Shown here piece by piece: positions 52,512-62,189 of a stretch of DNA of 64,000 nt. The stretch lies in NCBI GenBank assembly GCA_936941155.1, contig CAKZJE010000032.1, positions 1 through 64,000 on the forward strand. Direction: 5' to 3'. The notes beneath the pieces were generated by a model. That model saw nothing but the letters and a program-made list of their open reading frames with translations. It ran no database searches and had not been told where the DNA came from. The position numbers and the translations under genes are program-made. The DNA is from an uncultured Methylomonas sp. GTDB taxonomy: Bacteria > Pseudomonadota > Gammaproteobacteria > Methylococcales > Methylomonadaceae. Each line of letters begins with the position of its first letter. Position 1 is the first letter of the stretch.

Positions 52512-54515
52512 ATGGAAATGAAACATAAAATTTTTGTGCAGTTCGTGATAGTCACTTGTCTGGTGCTGAGCTGTTCTGAAGTGCCGGTTGAAGAGATAAC
52601 CCCGATGCCTGTCAAAAAAGTGCAGTCGGTTGAGTTGCCCGTTGTGAGTGAGGAACAGCGGCAAATTTTTTTACAAGCTGAACAATTGCTGTTGCAAGGC
52701 GAGGACGATGCTTTTTTAGCGCAAATGCAGCAGTTAAAAAGTTATCCTCTGTATTCTTATTTACAAGCGAAATGGCTGAAAAAAGACTTAACGCAACAGG
52801 TTGAAATTGAAAGCTTTTTAAATGCGCATAACAACAATCGTTATGCGGACTCGTTGCGGCAAGATTGGTTGTATTTTTTGGCAAAAAATCAGCGATGGAC
52901 GCGGTTTATTAAAAATTATCAAACCACCACAGCCGCCGATACTCATAAAATCCCTTTGCAATGTTATTTTGCCCAAGCGCAATACAGCACAGGTCAACAA
53001 GAACAAGCTCTCACCTTAGCGCAGGAACTCTGGTTAAAAGGCGTTTCTCAACCTGCCTGCCTGCCGATTTTTTCTGCCTTTCAACAATCTGCGCATTTTA
53101 CTGAAGACTTAGTTTGGCAACGTTTTCGCTCTGCTTTGCGTGGCAAAAAAGCCAATCCGCAATTACCCGCACAGTTAAAACAATATTTGTCAGCCGATGC
53201 GCAACAAACTGCTGATTTATGGCTGAAAGTTTATAACTCGCCTGCGTTGATTGTGAATTCTGCACAATGGGATACGCAAAATCCTCATGCGGGTGATATT
53301 TTTGCGCAAGGTGTTGATAGACTTGCGTATAGCCGTTTGCAGAATGCGGTGGTGATTTGGGAATCGCAACAAAGTAAATTCACGATAAGTTCTGAAACCG
53401 CTGATTATATTAATCAACGTTTGGGAGTTGCTTTGTCCGCAGCGGGCTATAGCGGTTATGCTCATGCGCGTTTGATGAAAGTGAGCACCCTTGATGATCA
53501 TGTTAATCACGCTTTAATTAGAGCGGCATTACGCGAGCAAAATTGGACGCATGTTGATGAGGCGTTAAGTAAATTATCCGCGACTGAAAAAACTGTCGAT
53601 AGATGGCAATATTGGCAAGCGCGGGCATGGGCAGAACTTGGCAAGACTACTGAAGCGCAACTAGCATTTGCGGCGTTAGCGAAAAAAAGTAATTTTTTTG
53701 CCTTGTTAGCAGCGGACAAAATTCAACAGCCATATCAAATGCAAAATGTTCCTGTTCCGGTTACAGAAGAAGAAATAGCTGAAGTTCAGCAACAAACTAA
53801 TTTTAGAATTGCCGCAGAGTGGTTTGCTTTAGGGCGTAAAGATGAAGCATTGCGGCAATGGTGGTACAACGTGAAAAAAGCTGAGCCTAAGCAAGTTATG
53901 GCGGCGGCAAAAATTGCGCAACGTTGGCAAATGGTGAAACTGGCTGCTTTTACCATTGCGAAAGCTGAATATTGGCAAGATTTGGAATTACGTTTTCCGA
54001 TTGCATATCAACAAGATATTACTCATTACGCACTCAAAAATAGCCTTGATCCTGCGCTAGTATTTGGCTTGATTCGGCAAGAAAGTGTGTTTGATGAACA
54101 CGCAGGTTCACAAGTGGGAGCGCGTGGCTTGATGCAAATTATGCCCGCAACAGGACGGCATATCGCAAAGCAATTGCAAGAGCCTTGGCGTTCTGATGCA
54201 AGTTTGTATGAGGCGGACACCAATATTCGCTATGGGGTTTATTATTACAAACAGTTATTGGATAAATTCAGAGGACAAGCTGCACTGGCGGCTGCTGGAT
54301 ATAACGCAGGGCCTGGGCGGGTGAAACAGTGGCAACCTAATCAAACGATGCCAATGGATATTTGGATAGAAACCATTCCTTTTAATGAAACCCGCCATTA
54401 TGTTTCTATGGTTTTGTCTAATGCTTTGTTTTATCAATATCGGATGAATCGCGATATGTTGAAAATGTCTGACTTTATGGCAGATGTACAACCCTTTTTA
54501 GGACGAAACCAATAG
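52512..54515 (+). CDS. slt: soluble lytic murein transglycosylase (lipoprotein form)
   Basis: 667 aa. The signal ends at a lipobox-like LVLSC (about residue 21), so it may be lipid anchored. The superhelical U-domain covers most of the protein. The SLT domain begins near residue 500: ALVFGLIRQESVFDEHAGSQVGARGLMQIMP, with the catalytic glutamate in RQESV, then YNAGPGRVKQW. It cleaves peptidoglycan with 1,6-anhydro formation. Alternative start ATG 52518. Confidence 0.94.
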   Translation: MEMKHKIFVQFVIVTCLVLSCSEVPVEEITPMPVKKVQSVELPVVSEEQRQIFLQAEQLLLQGEDDAFLAQMQQLKSYPLYSYLQAKWLKKDLTQQVEIESFLNAHNNNRYADSLRQDWLYFLAKNQRWTRFIKNYQTTTAADTHKIPLQCYFAQAQYSTGQQEQALTLAQELWLKGVSQPACLPIFSAFQQSAHFTEDLVWQRFRSALRGKKANPQLPAQLKQYLSADAQQTADLWLKVYNSPALIVNSAQWDTQNPHAGDIFAQGVDRLAYSRLQNAVVIWESQQSKFTISSETADYINQRLGVALSAAGYSGYAHARLMKVSTLDDHVNHALIRAALREQNWTHVDEALSKLSATEKTVDRWQYWQARAWAELGKTTEAQLAFAALAKKSNFFALLAADKIQQPYQMQNVPVPVTEEEIAEVQQQTNFRIAAEWFALGRKDEALRQWWYNVKKAEPKQVMAAAKIAQRWQMVKLAAFTIAKAEYWQDLELRFPIAYQQDITHYALKNSLDPALVFGLIRQESVFDEHAGSQVGARGLMQIMPATGRHIAKQLQEPWRSDASLYEADTNIRYGVYYYKQLLDKFRGQAALAAAGYNAGPGRVKQWQPNQTMPMDIWIETIPFNETRHYVSMVLSNALFYQYRMNRDMLKMSDFMADVQPFLGRNQ

Positions 54516-54553
54516 TTATTAATCAACAATTAGACAGCATCAGGATTTGCTAT

Positions 54554-54584
54554 AGCTCAGTTATAAAAATTGAGCTGATTTTTT
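54554..54584 (+). terminator. intrinsic terminator after slt
   Basis: AGCTCA / TGAGCT stem with an 11-nt AT-rich loop and six T residues soon after. It is weak but well placed between slt and fabA. Confidence 0.6.
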
Positions 54585-54646
54585 CCGCAGTCTGTAAGAT
54601 AATGCCTAATTACATTATAAAAACAATTAACGAAGGGTAGAAGTCC

Positions 54647-55162
54647 ATGGAAAAACAGCGCAGCTTCACGCGCGAAGAGTTATTAAAATCTGGTCGGGGT
54701 GAATTGTATGGCCCTGAGAACGCGCAATTGCCACTGCCCAATATGTTGATGATGGATAGAATTATCCATATCTCTGATGAAGGCGGAGCTTTTGACAAGG
54801 GGCATATCATTGCTGAGTTGGATATTACCCCAGAGTTATGGTTTTTTGCCTGCCATTTTCAAGGCGACCCTGTGATGCCCGGATGTTTAGGGCTAGATGC
54901 GATGTGGCAACTTGTGGGCTTTTATTTATGCTGGATGGGTGGACTGGGTAAAGGTCGCGCATTAGGCGTAGGCGAAGTCAAATTTAGAGGTCAAGTGTTA
55001 CCGACTGCTAAAAAAGTTATCTATCGAATTGATTTAAAAAGAGTGATTTTGCGTAAGTTAGTAATGGGGATTGCTGATGCTACGATGGAAGTCGATGGAA
55101 AAGTGATTTACGAAGCGACAGACTTGCGTGTTGGGCTATTTACTTCTACATCAGATTTTTAG
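54647..55162 (+). CDS. fabA: 3-hydroxydecanoyl-ACP dehydratase/isomerase
   Basis: 171 aa, full length. ARTICLE-type motifs are clear: [12 protein letters not shown], the active-site histidine in [22 protein letters not shown] and [10 protein letters not shown]. FabA dehydrates and isomerises the C10 intermediate, starting unsaturated fatty acid synthesis. It is followed 9 bp later by fabB, the usual pair. The ribosome site is GAAGGGTAGAAG. Confidence 0.97.
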   Translation: MEKQRSFTREELLKSGRGELYGPENAQLPLPNMLMMDRIIHISDEGGAFDKGHIIAELDITPELWFFACHFQGDPVMPGCLGLDAMWQLVGFYLCWMGGLGKGRALGVGEVKFRGQVLPTAKKVIYRIDLKRVILRKLVMGIADATMEVDGKVIYEATDLRVGLFTSTSDF

Positions 55163-55171
55163 GAGCGCGTC

Positions 55172-56392
55172 ATGAGAAGAGTGGTAGTGACCGGATTAGG
55201 CATTGTCTCTAGTATCGGCAACAATAAAGAAGAAGTGACTGCCTCTTTAAAAGAGGGACGGTCTGGAATTGTCGCGTCTGAAGTTTACAAAGAAATGGGC
55301 TTTAGAAGTCAAATTCACGCGCCGATTAAAATTGATTTAGAAGCACTGATTGACCGCAAGATTAAACGCTTCATGGGAGATGGCGCGGCATTTAACTATA
55401 TTGCCATGCAGCAAGCGATTGATGATTCAGGACTTGCAGAAGATGAAGTGTCAAACTTTAGAACAGGTTTAGTGATGGGGTCAGGTGGCCCTTCTACATC
55501 AAACTTGGTTGATGCAGCGGATATTTTACGTTCTAAAGGCGTAAAAAAAGTAGGCCCTTATATGGTTCCTAGAGCGATGTCCAGCACCAACACTGCTTGT
55601 TTAGCAACCCCGTTTAAAATCAAAGGCGTTAATTACTCCATTACTTCCGCTTGCGCAACCAGTGCACATTGTATTGGGCACGCTATGGAGCTGATTCAAC
55701 TGGGCAAACAAGATGTTGTGTTTGCTGGTGGCGGCGAAGAAGAGCATTGGTCATTATCGGTGTTATTCGACGCAATGGGCGCAATGTCTTCCAAATATAA
55801 TGACACACCAGCAACAGCTTCCAGACCCTATGACGCAACCCGTGATGGCTTTGTGATTTCCGGCGGTGGTGGTGTTTTAGTGATTGAAGAGTTAGAACAC
55901 GCTAAAGCACGCGGTGCGAAAATTTATGCAGAATTAGTCGGTTACGGAGCAACTTCTGACGGCTATGATATGGTGCAACCTTCAGGTGAAGGTGCAGTAC
56001 GTTGTATGCAGCAAGCGATGGCGACCGTAGATGGTAAAATTGATTATATCAATGCGCACGGCACAAGCACCCCTGTTGGAGATACGCGCGAATTGGAAGC
56101 GTTACGCGCTGTATTTGGTAACGAAAATGTTCCGGCAGTGAGTTCTACAAAATCACTCACAGGACATGCGTTAGGCGCGGCCGGCGTGAATGAGTCAATT
56201 TATTCAATTTTAATGATGGCAGAAAACTTTTTAAGTGCCTCTGCCAACATTACTGAACTTGACCCCGGTGCGGCTGGTATTCCTATCGTGCGCGAACGCC
56301 AAGATAACGTCACTTTAAATACCATCATGTCGAATAGTTTTGGTTTTGGTGGTACGAACGCCACATTAATTTTTCAACGTTATAACGGCTAA
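55172..56392 (+). CDS. fabB: beta-ketoacyl-ACP synthase I
   Basis: 406 aa. The active-site cysteine lies in [11 protein letters not shown] (about residue 163); the two histidines are in [12 protein letters not shown] and [13 protein letters not shown]; the C-terminal [10 protein letters not shown] is intact. It elongates unsaturated acyl chains made by FabA. AGGAGC precedes the start. It is the only FabB copy in the window. Confidence 0.97.
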   Translation: MRRVVVTGLGIVSSIGNNKEEVTASLKEGRSGIVASEVYKEMGFRSQIHAPIKIDLEALIDRKIKRFMGDGAAFNYIAMQQAIDDSGLAEDEVSNFRTGLVMGSGGPSTSNLVDAADILRSKGVKKVGPYMVPRAMSSTNTACLATPFKIKGVNYSITSACATSAHCIGHAMELIQLGKQDVVFAGGGEEEHWSLSVLFDAMGAMSSKYNDTPATASRPYDATRDGFVISGGGGVLVIEELEHAKARGAKIYAELVGYGATSDGYDMVQPSGEGAVRCMQQAMATVDGKIDYINAHGTSTPVGDTRELEALRAVFGNENVPAVSSTKSLTGHALGAAGVNESIYSILMMAENFLSASANITELDPGAAGIPIVRERQDNVTLNTIMSNSFGFGGTNATLIFQRYNG

Positions 56393-56423
56393 ACAACAAA
56401 CAGCCGCAGTCTGAAGGAATACC

Positions 56424-57389
56424 ATGAAGGATGATTTATCCCACCCCTGTAATTTGTGTGACTCAACTGAGTTTGAAGTGCTATCAACCCTAGATAGAGA
56501 TGGGAAATATCTACGAACAGTTATTTGTAAAGACTGCGGTTTAGTTTGGAGCGATCCATTTCCACTAAATCCCACTGAATATTATCAAAAAGACTACCGT
56601 ATTCTTTATAAAGGTACGTTTGAACCGAAAATAAAACATATTTATCGGGCAGCAAAAACAGCGCTGCGTCGCTATCAAGGTCTGAAAGATTTTCTTAAAG
56701 GTAAACAAGCAGTATTGGAAATTGGCTCAGGTGGCGGCGAATTTTCATACCTTTTAAGCAAATTAGGATTTTCAGTTCAAGGCATAGAGCCGAATGAAGG
56801 CTATGGCAACTACTCAAAATCTGAATACGGTTTGAACGTGCAAATCGGTTTTGCACAAAATACAGAATTCACACCAGAAAGCTTTGATTTTGTTACAACT
56901 TCTCATGTATTAGAACATGTGGATAATCCAAGCTTAGTGTTGAAAAAAATTCACGACTGGCTAAAAAATGATGGCATTTTGGCCATTGAAGTGCCGAATA
57001 TTGAAGCAACCTGTCAATCACCGAAAAGCACTTTTCATACTGCGCATTTGTTCAATTTTAATGCTGCAACTTTGTCATTATTAGCGGAAAAATGTGGATT
57101 TACTGTGGTGAAAACCTTTTTTTCCAGCGACAAAGGCAATGTCAGCTTAATTGCACGAAAAAACACTGACTTGGCGGTAACTCCTAAACTAACCATTGCC
57201 GGTAATTGTGAAAAAGTCTGTGCGATTGTCACAGGGCATACGCCGTTAGCGCATTATTTTTCGCCGTCGCCTTATTTACGACTCATCAATAAAATCCCGC
57301 GTATGTTGGAAGAAAAAAGCATTAGTAACAATTTTACCGATGCCAAAGCGGTATTAGATTCTTGTTATAAAAATATTCTCTCGCATTAA
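56424..57389 (+). CDS. class I SAM methyltransferase with zinc-ribbon N-terminus
   Basis: 321 aa. Residues 6-45 hold two CxxC pairs (CNLCDS and CKDCGLVWSDP). The SAM loop is VLEIGSGGGEFSYLLSKLG (about 95-113), followed by DFVTTSHVLEHVDNP. This is the layout of sugar or small-molecule methyltransferases of the Methyltransf_23/13 group. It starts 31 bp after fabB, but no functional link is evident. Confidence 0.83.
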   Translation: MKDDLSHPCNLCDSTEFEVLSTLDRDGKYLRTVICKDCGLVWSDPFPLNPTEYYQKDYRILYKGTFEPKIKHIYRAAKTALRRYQGLKDFLKGKQAVLEIGSGGGEFSYLLSKLGFSVQGIEPNEGYGNYSKSEYGLNVQIGFAQNTEFTPESFDFVTTSHVLEHVDNPSLVLKKIHDWLKNDGILAIEVPNIEATCQSPKSTFHTAHLFNFNAATLSLLAEKCGFTVVKTFFSSDKGNVSLIARKNTDLAVTPKLTIAGNCEKVCAIVTGHTPLAHYFSPSPYLRLINKIPRMLEEKSISNNFTDAKAVLDSCYKNILSH

Positions 57390-57398
57390 TGTATCCCC

Positions 57399-57425
57399 GT
57401 AGAGACGCATTGTTTGCGTCTCTAC
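57399..57425. repeat. palindrome GTAGAGACGCA / TGCGTCTCTAC
   Basis: 11-bp perfect arms around TTGTT, between the methyltransferase and ttcA. Its T-rich right side contains a TTG that opens an unlikely extension of ttcA. Confidence 0.88.
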
Positions 57426-57449
57426 CTTACCGTTCCACATCTTGTTTTC

Positions 57450-58310
57450 ATGTCAAACTCCATTCAAAAATCGCGTACTGAATTTAATAAACTGCAAAAA
57501 CGCCTGCGTCATTATGTTGGCGATGCCATCAAAGATTACAACATGATAGAAGAAGGCGACAAGGTGATGGTGTGTTTGTCGGGCGGCAAAGATTCTTATA
57601 CTTTGTTGGATATTTTGTTGGGTTTGCAAAAAACCGCGCCCATCAAATTTGAAATTGTTGCCGTGAATTTAGACCAAAAACAGCCTGATTTTCCTGAACA
57701 CGTTTTGCCGGAATATTTAGCCTCGCTCGGTGTGCCGTATCATATTATTGAGTACGACACTTACAGCATCGTCAAACGAATTATTCCAGAAGGACAAACC
57801 ACTTGCAGTTTATGTTCAAGATTGCGGCGCGGCAGTTTATATGGTTATGCGGCTGAAAACGGCGTGACCAAAATTGCGTTAGGACATCATCGTGATGATA
57901 TTTTAGAAACCTTTTTCTTAAATATTTTTTACGCAGGCAAACTCAAAGCAATGCCGCCAAAATTGCTCAGTGATGATAAGCGCAATATTTTGATTCGCCC
58001 GCTTGCGTATTGTCGTGAAAAAGATATTGAGCGATTTGCTGAATTTAAAAATTTCCCGATTATTCCTTGCAACTTATGTGGTTCGCAGCTTAATTTGCAA
58101 CGTCAAGCGATGAAATCTATGTTAAATCAATGGGATAAATTGTTTCCCGGACGTTTGGAAAATATTTTCAGTAGTTTACGAAATATTGCACCTTCGCAAC
58201 TGGCAGATACGCAATTGTTTGATTTTGTTGGCTTACAGCGTGGACAAGCTGAGGGTGGGCTTTCTGTGGAAGCCGATGAAAGTTCAGGTTTAGAAATTTT
58301 AGAACTTTAA
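57450..58310 (+). CDS. ttcA: tRNA 2-thiocytidine(32) synthetase TtcA
   Basis: 286 aa from ATG 57450; an upstream TTG at 57414 lies inside a palindrome and is rejected. The PP-loop SGGKDS (44-49) and the Fe-S cysteines in [12 protein letters not shown] and CNLCGSQ identify TtcA. It thiolates C32 of some tRNAs using ATP and a [4Fe-4S] cluster. The small glutaredoxin gene follows 6 bp downstream. Confidence 0.95.
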   Translation: MSNSIQKSRTEFNKLQKRLRHYVGDAIKDYNMIEEGDKVMVCLSGGKDSYTLLDILLGLQKTAPIKFEIVAVNLDQKQPDFPEHVLPEYLASLGVPYHIIEYDTYSIVKRIIPEGQTTCSLCSRLRRGSLYGYAAENGVTKIALGHHRDDILETFFLNIFYAGKLKAMPPKLLSDDKRNILIRPLAYCREKDIERFAEFKNFPIIPCNLCGSQLNLQRQAMKSMLNQWDKLFPGRLENIFSSLRNIAPSQLADTQLFDFVGLQRGQAEGGLSVEADESSGLEILEL

Positions 58311-58316
58311 CTCAGC

Positions 58317-58691
58317 ATGAAAACATCCACGTTTTTTGTATTACTTGCGGTTGCAGGTGGAACGCTAGAAAATCGCGATAAAATCAGTCACTGGATTAAT
58401 CCGCCACCGCCTCTTTCGCAAAATGCTACCAAGAAAGAAGTTGTTCTGTACTCCACTACATGGTGTGGGTATTGTGCTAAAACCCGCGAATTTTTTGCAG
58501 AAAATCATATCAAGTACACAGATTTAGATGTTGAAAAATCCGAACAAGGTCGCAAAGAGTATGAACGTCTGGGTGGAAATGGTGTGCCGATTGTGATTAT
58601 TAGTCGAGAAATTGCTATTCGCGGTTATAACCCTGAGGCAATTACTGATGCTTTAAATCGCAGCGAAATTGAGAACGCAAAGAAAAACTGA
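58317..58691 (+). CDS. glutaredoxin-domain protein with N-terminal anchor
   Basis: 124 aa. The glutaredoxin fold starts near residue 41 with active site CGYC (C50, C53), then GVPIVII and GYNPEAI. The first 35 residues hold a weak hydrophobic stretch and a Pro-rich linker, suggesting membrane or periplasmic location. It is co-oriented with ttcA, 6 bp away. Confidence 0.85.
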   Translation: MKTSTFFVLLAVAGGTLENRDKISHWINPPPPLSQNATKKEVVLYSTTWCGYCAKTREFFAENHIKYTDLDVEKSEQGRKEYERLGGNGVPIVIISREIAIRGYNPEAITDALNRSEIENAKKN

Positions 58692-58713
58692 CAGACTTTT
58701 AAAAGCCTGTCAG
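58688..58713. repeat. palindromic repeat CTGACAG...CTGTCAG
   Basis: Imperfect inverted repeat (CTGACAGACTTTT / AAAAGCCTGTCAG) between the convergent glutaredoxin and aroC genes. Related to 859-891; probable shared terminator. Confidence 0.75.
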
Positions 58714-58721
58714 GTTGAAAA

Positions 58722-59810
58722 TTACCGCAATGTTGGTAATCCTGCATTTACACCGCTATTTTGTCCACGATGGCGTAAAAAATGATCCATTAATACAATC
58801 GCCACCATTGCTTCAGCAATGGGAGTTGCACGAATGCCGACGCAAGGATCATGGCGACCTTCTGTAACGACTTCAATCACTTCGCCATTGGCATTAATAC
58901 TTCTGCCCGGCAAACGCAAACTTGAAGTTGGTTTTAAGGCAATGCTAGCGACAATATCTTGTCCGCTGGAAATGCCGCCTAAAATTCCACCCGCGTGATT
59001 GCTTAAAAATCCTTCCGGTGTGATTTCGTCACGAAAATCTGTGCCCTTGGCTTCAATACAGCCAAAACCATCACCAATTTCCACGCCTTTCACGGCGTTA
59101 ATGCTCATCAGTGCATGAGCTAAATCAGCATCTAAACGATCAAAAATCGGTTCGCCTAAGCCTGCGGGAACATTGCTGGCAATCACTTCAATTCGTGCGC
59201 CGATGGAGTTGCCTTCTTTGCGCAGCGCGTCCATGTATTTTTCCATTTCCGGCACTTTATCGGCATCAGGACAGAAAAATGGATTTTGACTGATGCAATC
59301 CCAATCGAACTTTTCAATTTTAATGGGGCCTAATTGCGATAAGTAACCGCGCACTTCAATGCCGGCAATTTCTTTCAAGTATTTTTTCGCAACTGCGCCT
59401 GCGGCAACGCGCATGGCTGTTTCGCGTGCTGAAGAGCGTCCACCGCCACGATAATCGCGAAAGCCGTATTTGGCTTGATAAGTGAAATCAGCGTGACCGG
59501 GGCGAAAGGTTTGCGCAATATTTGAATAATCTTTAGAGCGTTGGTCGGTGTTTTCGATTAATAAACCAATCGGTGTGCCGGTGGTTTTGCCTTCAAATAC
59601 GCCGGATAAAATCCGCACTTCGTCAGCTTCGCGCCGTTGGGTGGTGTGGCGTGATGTGCCGGGTTTGCGGCGATCTAAGTCGATTTGAATATCGGCTTCG
59701 GTTAGGGCTAATCCGGGGGGACAGCCGTCAATGATACAGCCTAAGGCTACGCCGTGACTTTCACCAAAGCTGGTGACGGTAAATAATGTTCCGATTGTGT
59801 TTCCAGACAT
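58722..59810 (-). CDS. aroC: chorismate synthase
   Basis: 362 aa. FMN-binding signatures [27 protein letters not shown], the [18 protein letters not shown] block and GGISSGQDI are all present. It makes chorismate, the last step of the shikimate pathway, with reduced FMN. It appears as a single gene. Confidence 0.97.
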   Translation of the reverse strand: MSGNTIGTLFTVTSFGESHGVALGCIIDGCPPGLALTEADIQIDLDRRKPGTSRHTTQRREADEVRILSGVFEGKTTGTPIGLLIENTDQRSKDYSNIAQTFRPGHADFTYQAKYGFRDYRGGGRSSARETAMRVAAGAVAKKYLKEIAGIEVRGYLSQLGPIKIEKFDWDCISQNPFFCPDADKVPEMEKYMDALRKEGNSIGARIEVIASNVPAGLGEPIFDRLDADLAHALMSINAVKGVEIGDGFGCIEAKGTDFRDEITPEGFLSNHAGGILGGISSGQDIVASIALKPTSSLRLPGRSINANGEVIEVVTEGRHDPCVGIRATPIAEAMVAIVLMDHFLRHRGQNSGVNAGLPTLR

Positions 59811-59971
59811 GATTTTTTTGTGTGTTTGAGGGAAAGATTGTTTTAGGTTTTTAAAAAAGGCGTGTTGTGATTAAACGCTTAATTTTTCTTGGTAATACTT
59901 TTTTTCACAATAATTTGAAAAATAAGGTGTTTTTGCGAGTAAAAAATTATTATGTGATTGTTTTTGGTGGG

Positions 59972-60217
59972 CTACGCCGCTTTTTTCTCAATTTGAGATA
60001 ACAACATACTTTCAATGCTGAGGTGATAGTCTAACTCAGTCCATTCGATGCCAGTGTTTTGACAAATAAACTGATAATTGCTCAGTTGCTTAAAAGTAGC
60101 GTTTTGTAATTCTTTGTACCATGACATCGGCGTTAATATCATGCGTCCGTCTTCAAGTTCAACGCTCAAGTAGCGGTCATCAAAGTGTACTGATTTACCT
60201 TTTACTGAAATATTCAT
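59972..60217 (-). CDS. DUF2442 protein
   Basis: 81 aa. The pattern VHFDDRYLSVELEDGRMILTPMSWYKEL is that of DUF2442. Such proteins often lie with toxin-antitoxin pairs, as here, 4 bp after the BrnA-like gene. The function is unknown. Confidence 0.82.
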   Translation of the reverse strand: MNISVKGKSVHFDDRYLSVELEDGRMILTPMSWYKELQNATFKQLSNYQFICQNTGIEWTELDYHLSIESMLLSQIEKKAA

Positions 60218-60221
60218 TATT

Positions 60222-60458
60222 TTAAGCTGCGGCTGAATCAGTATGCTTAGTTAAATCAGCGGTTTGTGCGGCGAATTGCAACATTGCGCGTAATGCGGCG
60301 TTGACTGCTTCGGAGTTTTTAAAAACGGCTGCAACATCAGGAGCTAAAGTGATTGTAATTTCAGCTTGTTTGTTGGTAAAACGATTAGGTTTTGCTTTGG
60401 AATAATCCAAATTATATTCAGACAACATTTCTTGTTCAGATTCTTCTATGTTTTTCAT
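60222..60458 (-). CDS. brnA: BrnA-like antitoxin
   Basis: 78 aa from ATG 60458, preceded by AAAGGAAAG; the longer frame to 60494 is less likely. The SEYNLDYSKAKPNRF stretch and the ITLAPDVAAVFKNSEAVNAALRAML ribbon-helix-helix-like end match BrnA-group antitoxins. It follows the toxin, overlapping it, the order typical of brnTA. Confidence 0.82.
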   Translation of the reverse strand: MKNIEESEQEMLSEYNLDYSKAKPNRFTNKQAEITITLAPDVAAVFKNSEAVNAALRAMLQFAAQTADLTKHTDSAAA

Positions 60459-60720
60459 AATCTTTCCTTTCGTTTGTTGTGACGGGGCGAGCACTGATTA
60501 TTCGGATAACATCTTGCATTCGTTCTGTAAAAGACACAATTAAAAGTTGTCCTTTGTCTGAATGACCAATTATTAATTCTCGGCGTTCTCCATACGAACT
60601 CCATTCGTCATCAAAAATATAAGCGAGTAAATCATCAAAAACGGTTTGTGCTTCGTCAAAACTAACCCCGTGTTTTTGTTCATTGCTGGCAGCTTTGTTG
60701 TTATCCCATTCAATCTTCAT
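60436..60720 (-). CDS. brnT: BrnT family toxin (DUF497)
   Basis: 94 aa. The signature KIEWDNNKAASNEQKHGVSFDEAQTVFDDLLA, then RELIIGHSDKGQLLIVSFTER and RIISARPVTTNERKDYE, is clearly BrnT, a RelE-like ribonuclease. It precedes the antitoxin gene with a 23-bp overlap. Confidence 0.92.
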   Translation of the reverse strand: MKIEWDNNKAASNEQKHGVSFDEAQTVFDDLLAYIFDDEWSSYGERRELIIGHSDKGQLLIVSFTERMQDVIRIISARPVTTNERKDYEKHRRI

Positions 60721-60793
60721 TGTTGTATATCAGGAAATTATACAATTTGTAGTGGGCATGGACAGCGTGACAACCCTAGCTGGCTTTCCAGCT

Positions 60794-61759
60794 TCAATAC
60801 AAAGGCTTTCTACGCCGCTGAATGTTATCCAGCATATCGCGCGTAGTCGCTTCATATTCGCGCCGTTCCCTTGCATTCTTTTCGGCTTGTTCAGCATTGG
60901 AACGAGCAATTTGCCGCATCTCAGCGTTTCCTTTTCGCTCTTCTTCCCGCCACGCTTGTGCTGATTCAATAAGTTCTGCGTGTTGTCTTTCCATTTGTTT
61001 ACTGGAATCGCGTAAAGCCGTTTCAATATCGGTTAAGCGAAAATTAACAGTATCGTTCAGTGAGCGTAATTCAGATTCAATGCGGTCTCCTAACAAAGTT
61101 AAAGCATCGCCAAGAGAGCGAAAACCTTCAATCAGAATGGCATTAGTGCGGCGTTGTTCATAAATTTGTGCAAAATGCGGGTCTTTTTGGGCTTTGCGAT
61201 ACAGTGCTTTCATACGTTGGCTGGTAGCGGAAGGACTTGGTAAAACGTTTACGCCCAATGAAAAACAGACTGCATCGGGAGCTAATGGCGGTGCTTCAAT
61301 TGTATGTCTTTGTTGCGCAGCCTCAATAGCTCGAAGATTTTGATCGAATTTGCTTAAATGTTTCGCCGCTTTTTCCATTGCTTCCCAAAATGGTGAATAA
61401 AGTCCTTCTGAAAACTCATCCTCGGCTTGGTCTAAACAAAGCTCTGCTTTTGATAAAGATAATGGCAATTTTGCAGCGAATATCTGAGCATTGGAAACAA
61501 GCTCTGCAATATTTGAAACAGCCCGCGCTCTTGCAAGTTCGTTTTGAATACGCCGATTTTCTTCATCTCTCTTTTTTTGCTCTTCTTGCCACTTTCTTTG
61601 TTCTTCTTGTCTTTTTTCTTCTAGCCGCTTAACTTCAGCCTTTTTATATATTTTGTTTACACTCCAAATTATAAGTGAAAACAAAATAAGCCAAACTCCC
61701 CATCCTAAAAAAAGAGCAATTACTCCAACAACAAATAAGATTTTTAAGATTGTGTCCAT
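60794..61759 (-). CDS. membrane-anchored coiled-coil protein
   Basis: 321 aa. The first 38 residues form one or two membrane helices (ILKILFVVGVIALFLGWGVWLILFSLIIW). Residues about 40-85 and 225-310 are charged coiled coils rich in Glu, Arg and Gln. The middle region is helical. I do not recognise a family. It lies 74 bp upstream of BrnT on the same strand, so it could be part of the same accessory cluster. Confidence 0.7.
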   Translation of the reverse strand: MDTILKILFVVGVIALFLGWGVWLILFSLIIWSVNKIYKKAEVKRLEEKRQEEQRKWQEEQKKRDEENRRIQNELARARAVSNIAELVSNAQIFAAKLPLSLSKAELCLDQAEDEFSEGLYSPFWEAMEKAAKHLSKFDQNLRAIEAAQQRHTIEAPPLAPDAVCFSLGVNVLPSPSATSQRMKALYRKAQKDPHFAQIYEQRRTNAILIEGFRSLGDALTLLGDRIESELRSLNDTVNFRLTDIETALRDSSKQMERQHAELIESAQAWREEERKGNAEMRQIARSNAEQAEKNARERREYEATTRDMLDNIQRRRKPLY

Positions 61760-61881
61760 AATTTAATATAGTTTATTTGAGTTTTTGGGTATACAAACGA
61801 CATACCTTACAATTGCGGATAAAAATCAGTAAAAACTTGCCGTTGCAAACCTCTTTTCAATTTATTATCGCCTGACAAAAA

Positions 61882-62094
61882 CTACTTCAAAACTTTATCA
61901 CGCAATGATTCCCACACACTTTTATTAATTTCATCAGCCAATTCATCCGCTTGTTCTTGTTTCAATTGGCTATTTTGATTAAGTGTCATTAATTCGATAT
62001 AACTCAAAAAATGCGCCAATGCCTCTTTTGTCATAGATTCTTTAGAAAAACGAATCACAACATCTTTAGTATCTAAACTAATTTGTGCTTGCAT
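61882..62094 (-). CDS. small antitoxin-like protein
   Basis: 70 aa. The N-terminus QAQISLDTKDVVIRFSKESMTKEALAHFLSYIELMTL parallels the first gene of the PRTase cluster (48796-49068). No toxin-like gene lies directly downstream within 100 bp, so it may be an orphan. Confidence 0.6.
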   Translation of the reverse strand: MQAQISLDTKDVVIRFSKESMTKEALAHFLSYIELMTLNQNSQLKQEQADELADEINKSVWESLRDKVLK

Positions 62095-62189
62095 TTTTAT
62101 TATCCTGTTTAGCTCTAAATTGAAAAATAAGATTGTTTAAAACGATTTTGATGTAAATCAAATACATGCTGCTTTAAAAATACAAATTG

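Noticed and set aside
57414-57449. TTG-started extension of ttcA
   Set aside because: It begins inside a palindromic repeat and adds residues not seen in TtcA; ATG 57450 matches the family start.
80-58713. CRISPR array
   Set aside because: The palindromic repeats are scattered singly over the window with no regular spacing or spacers.
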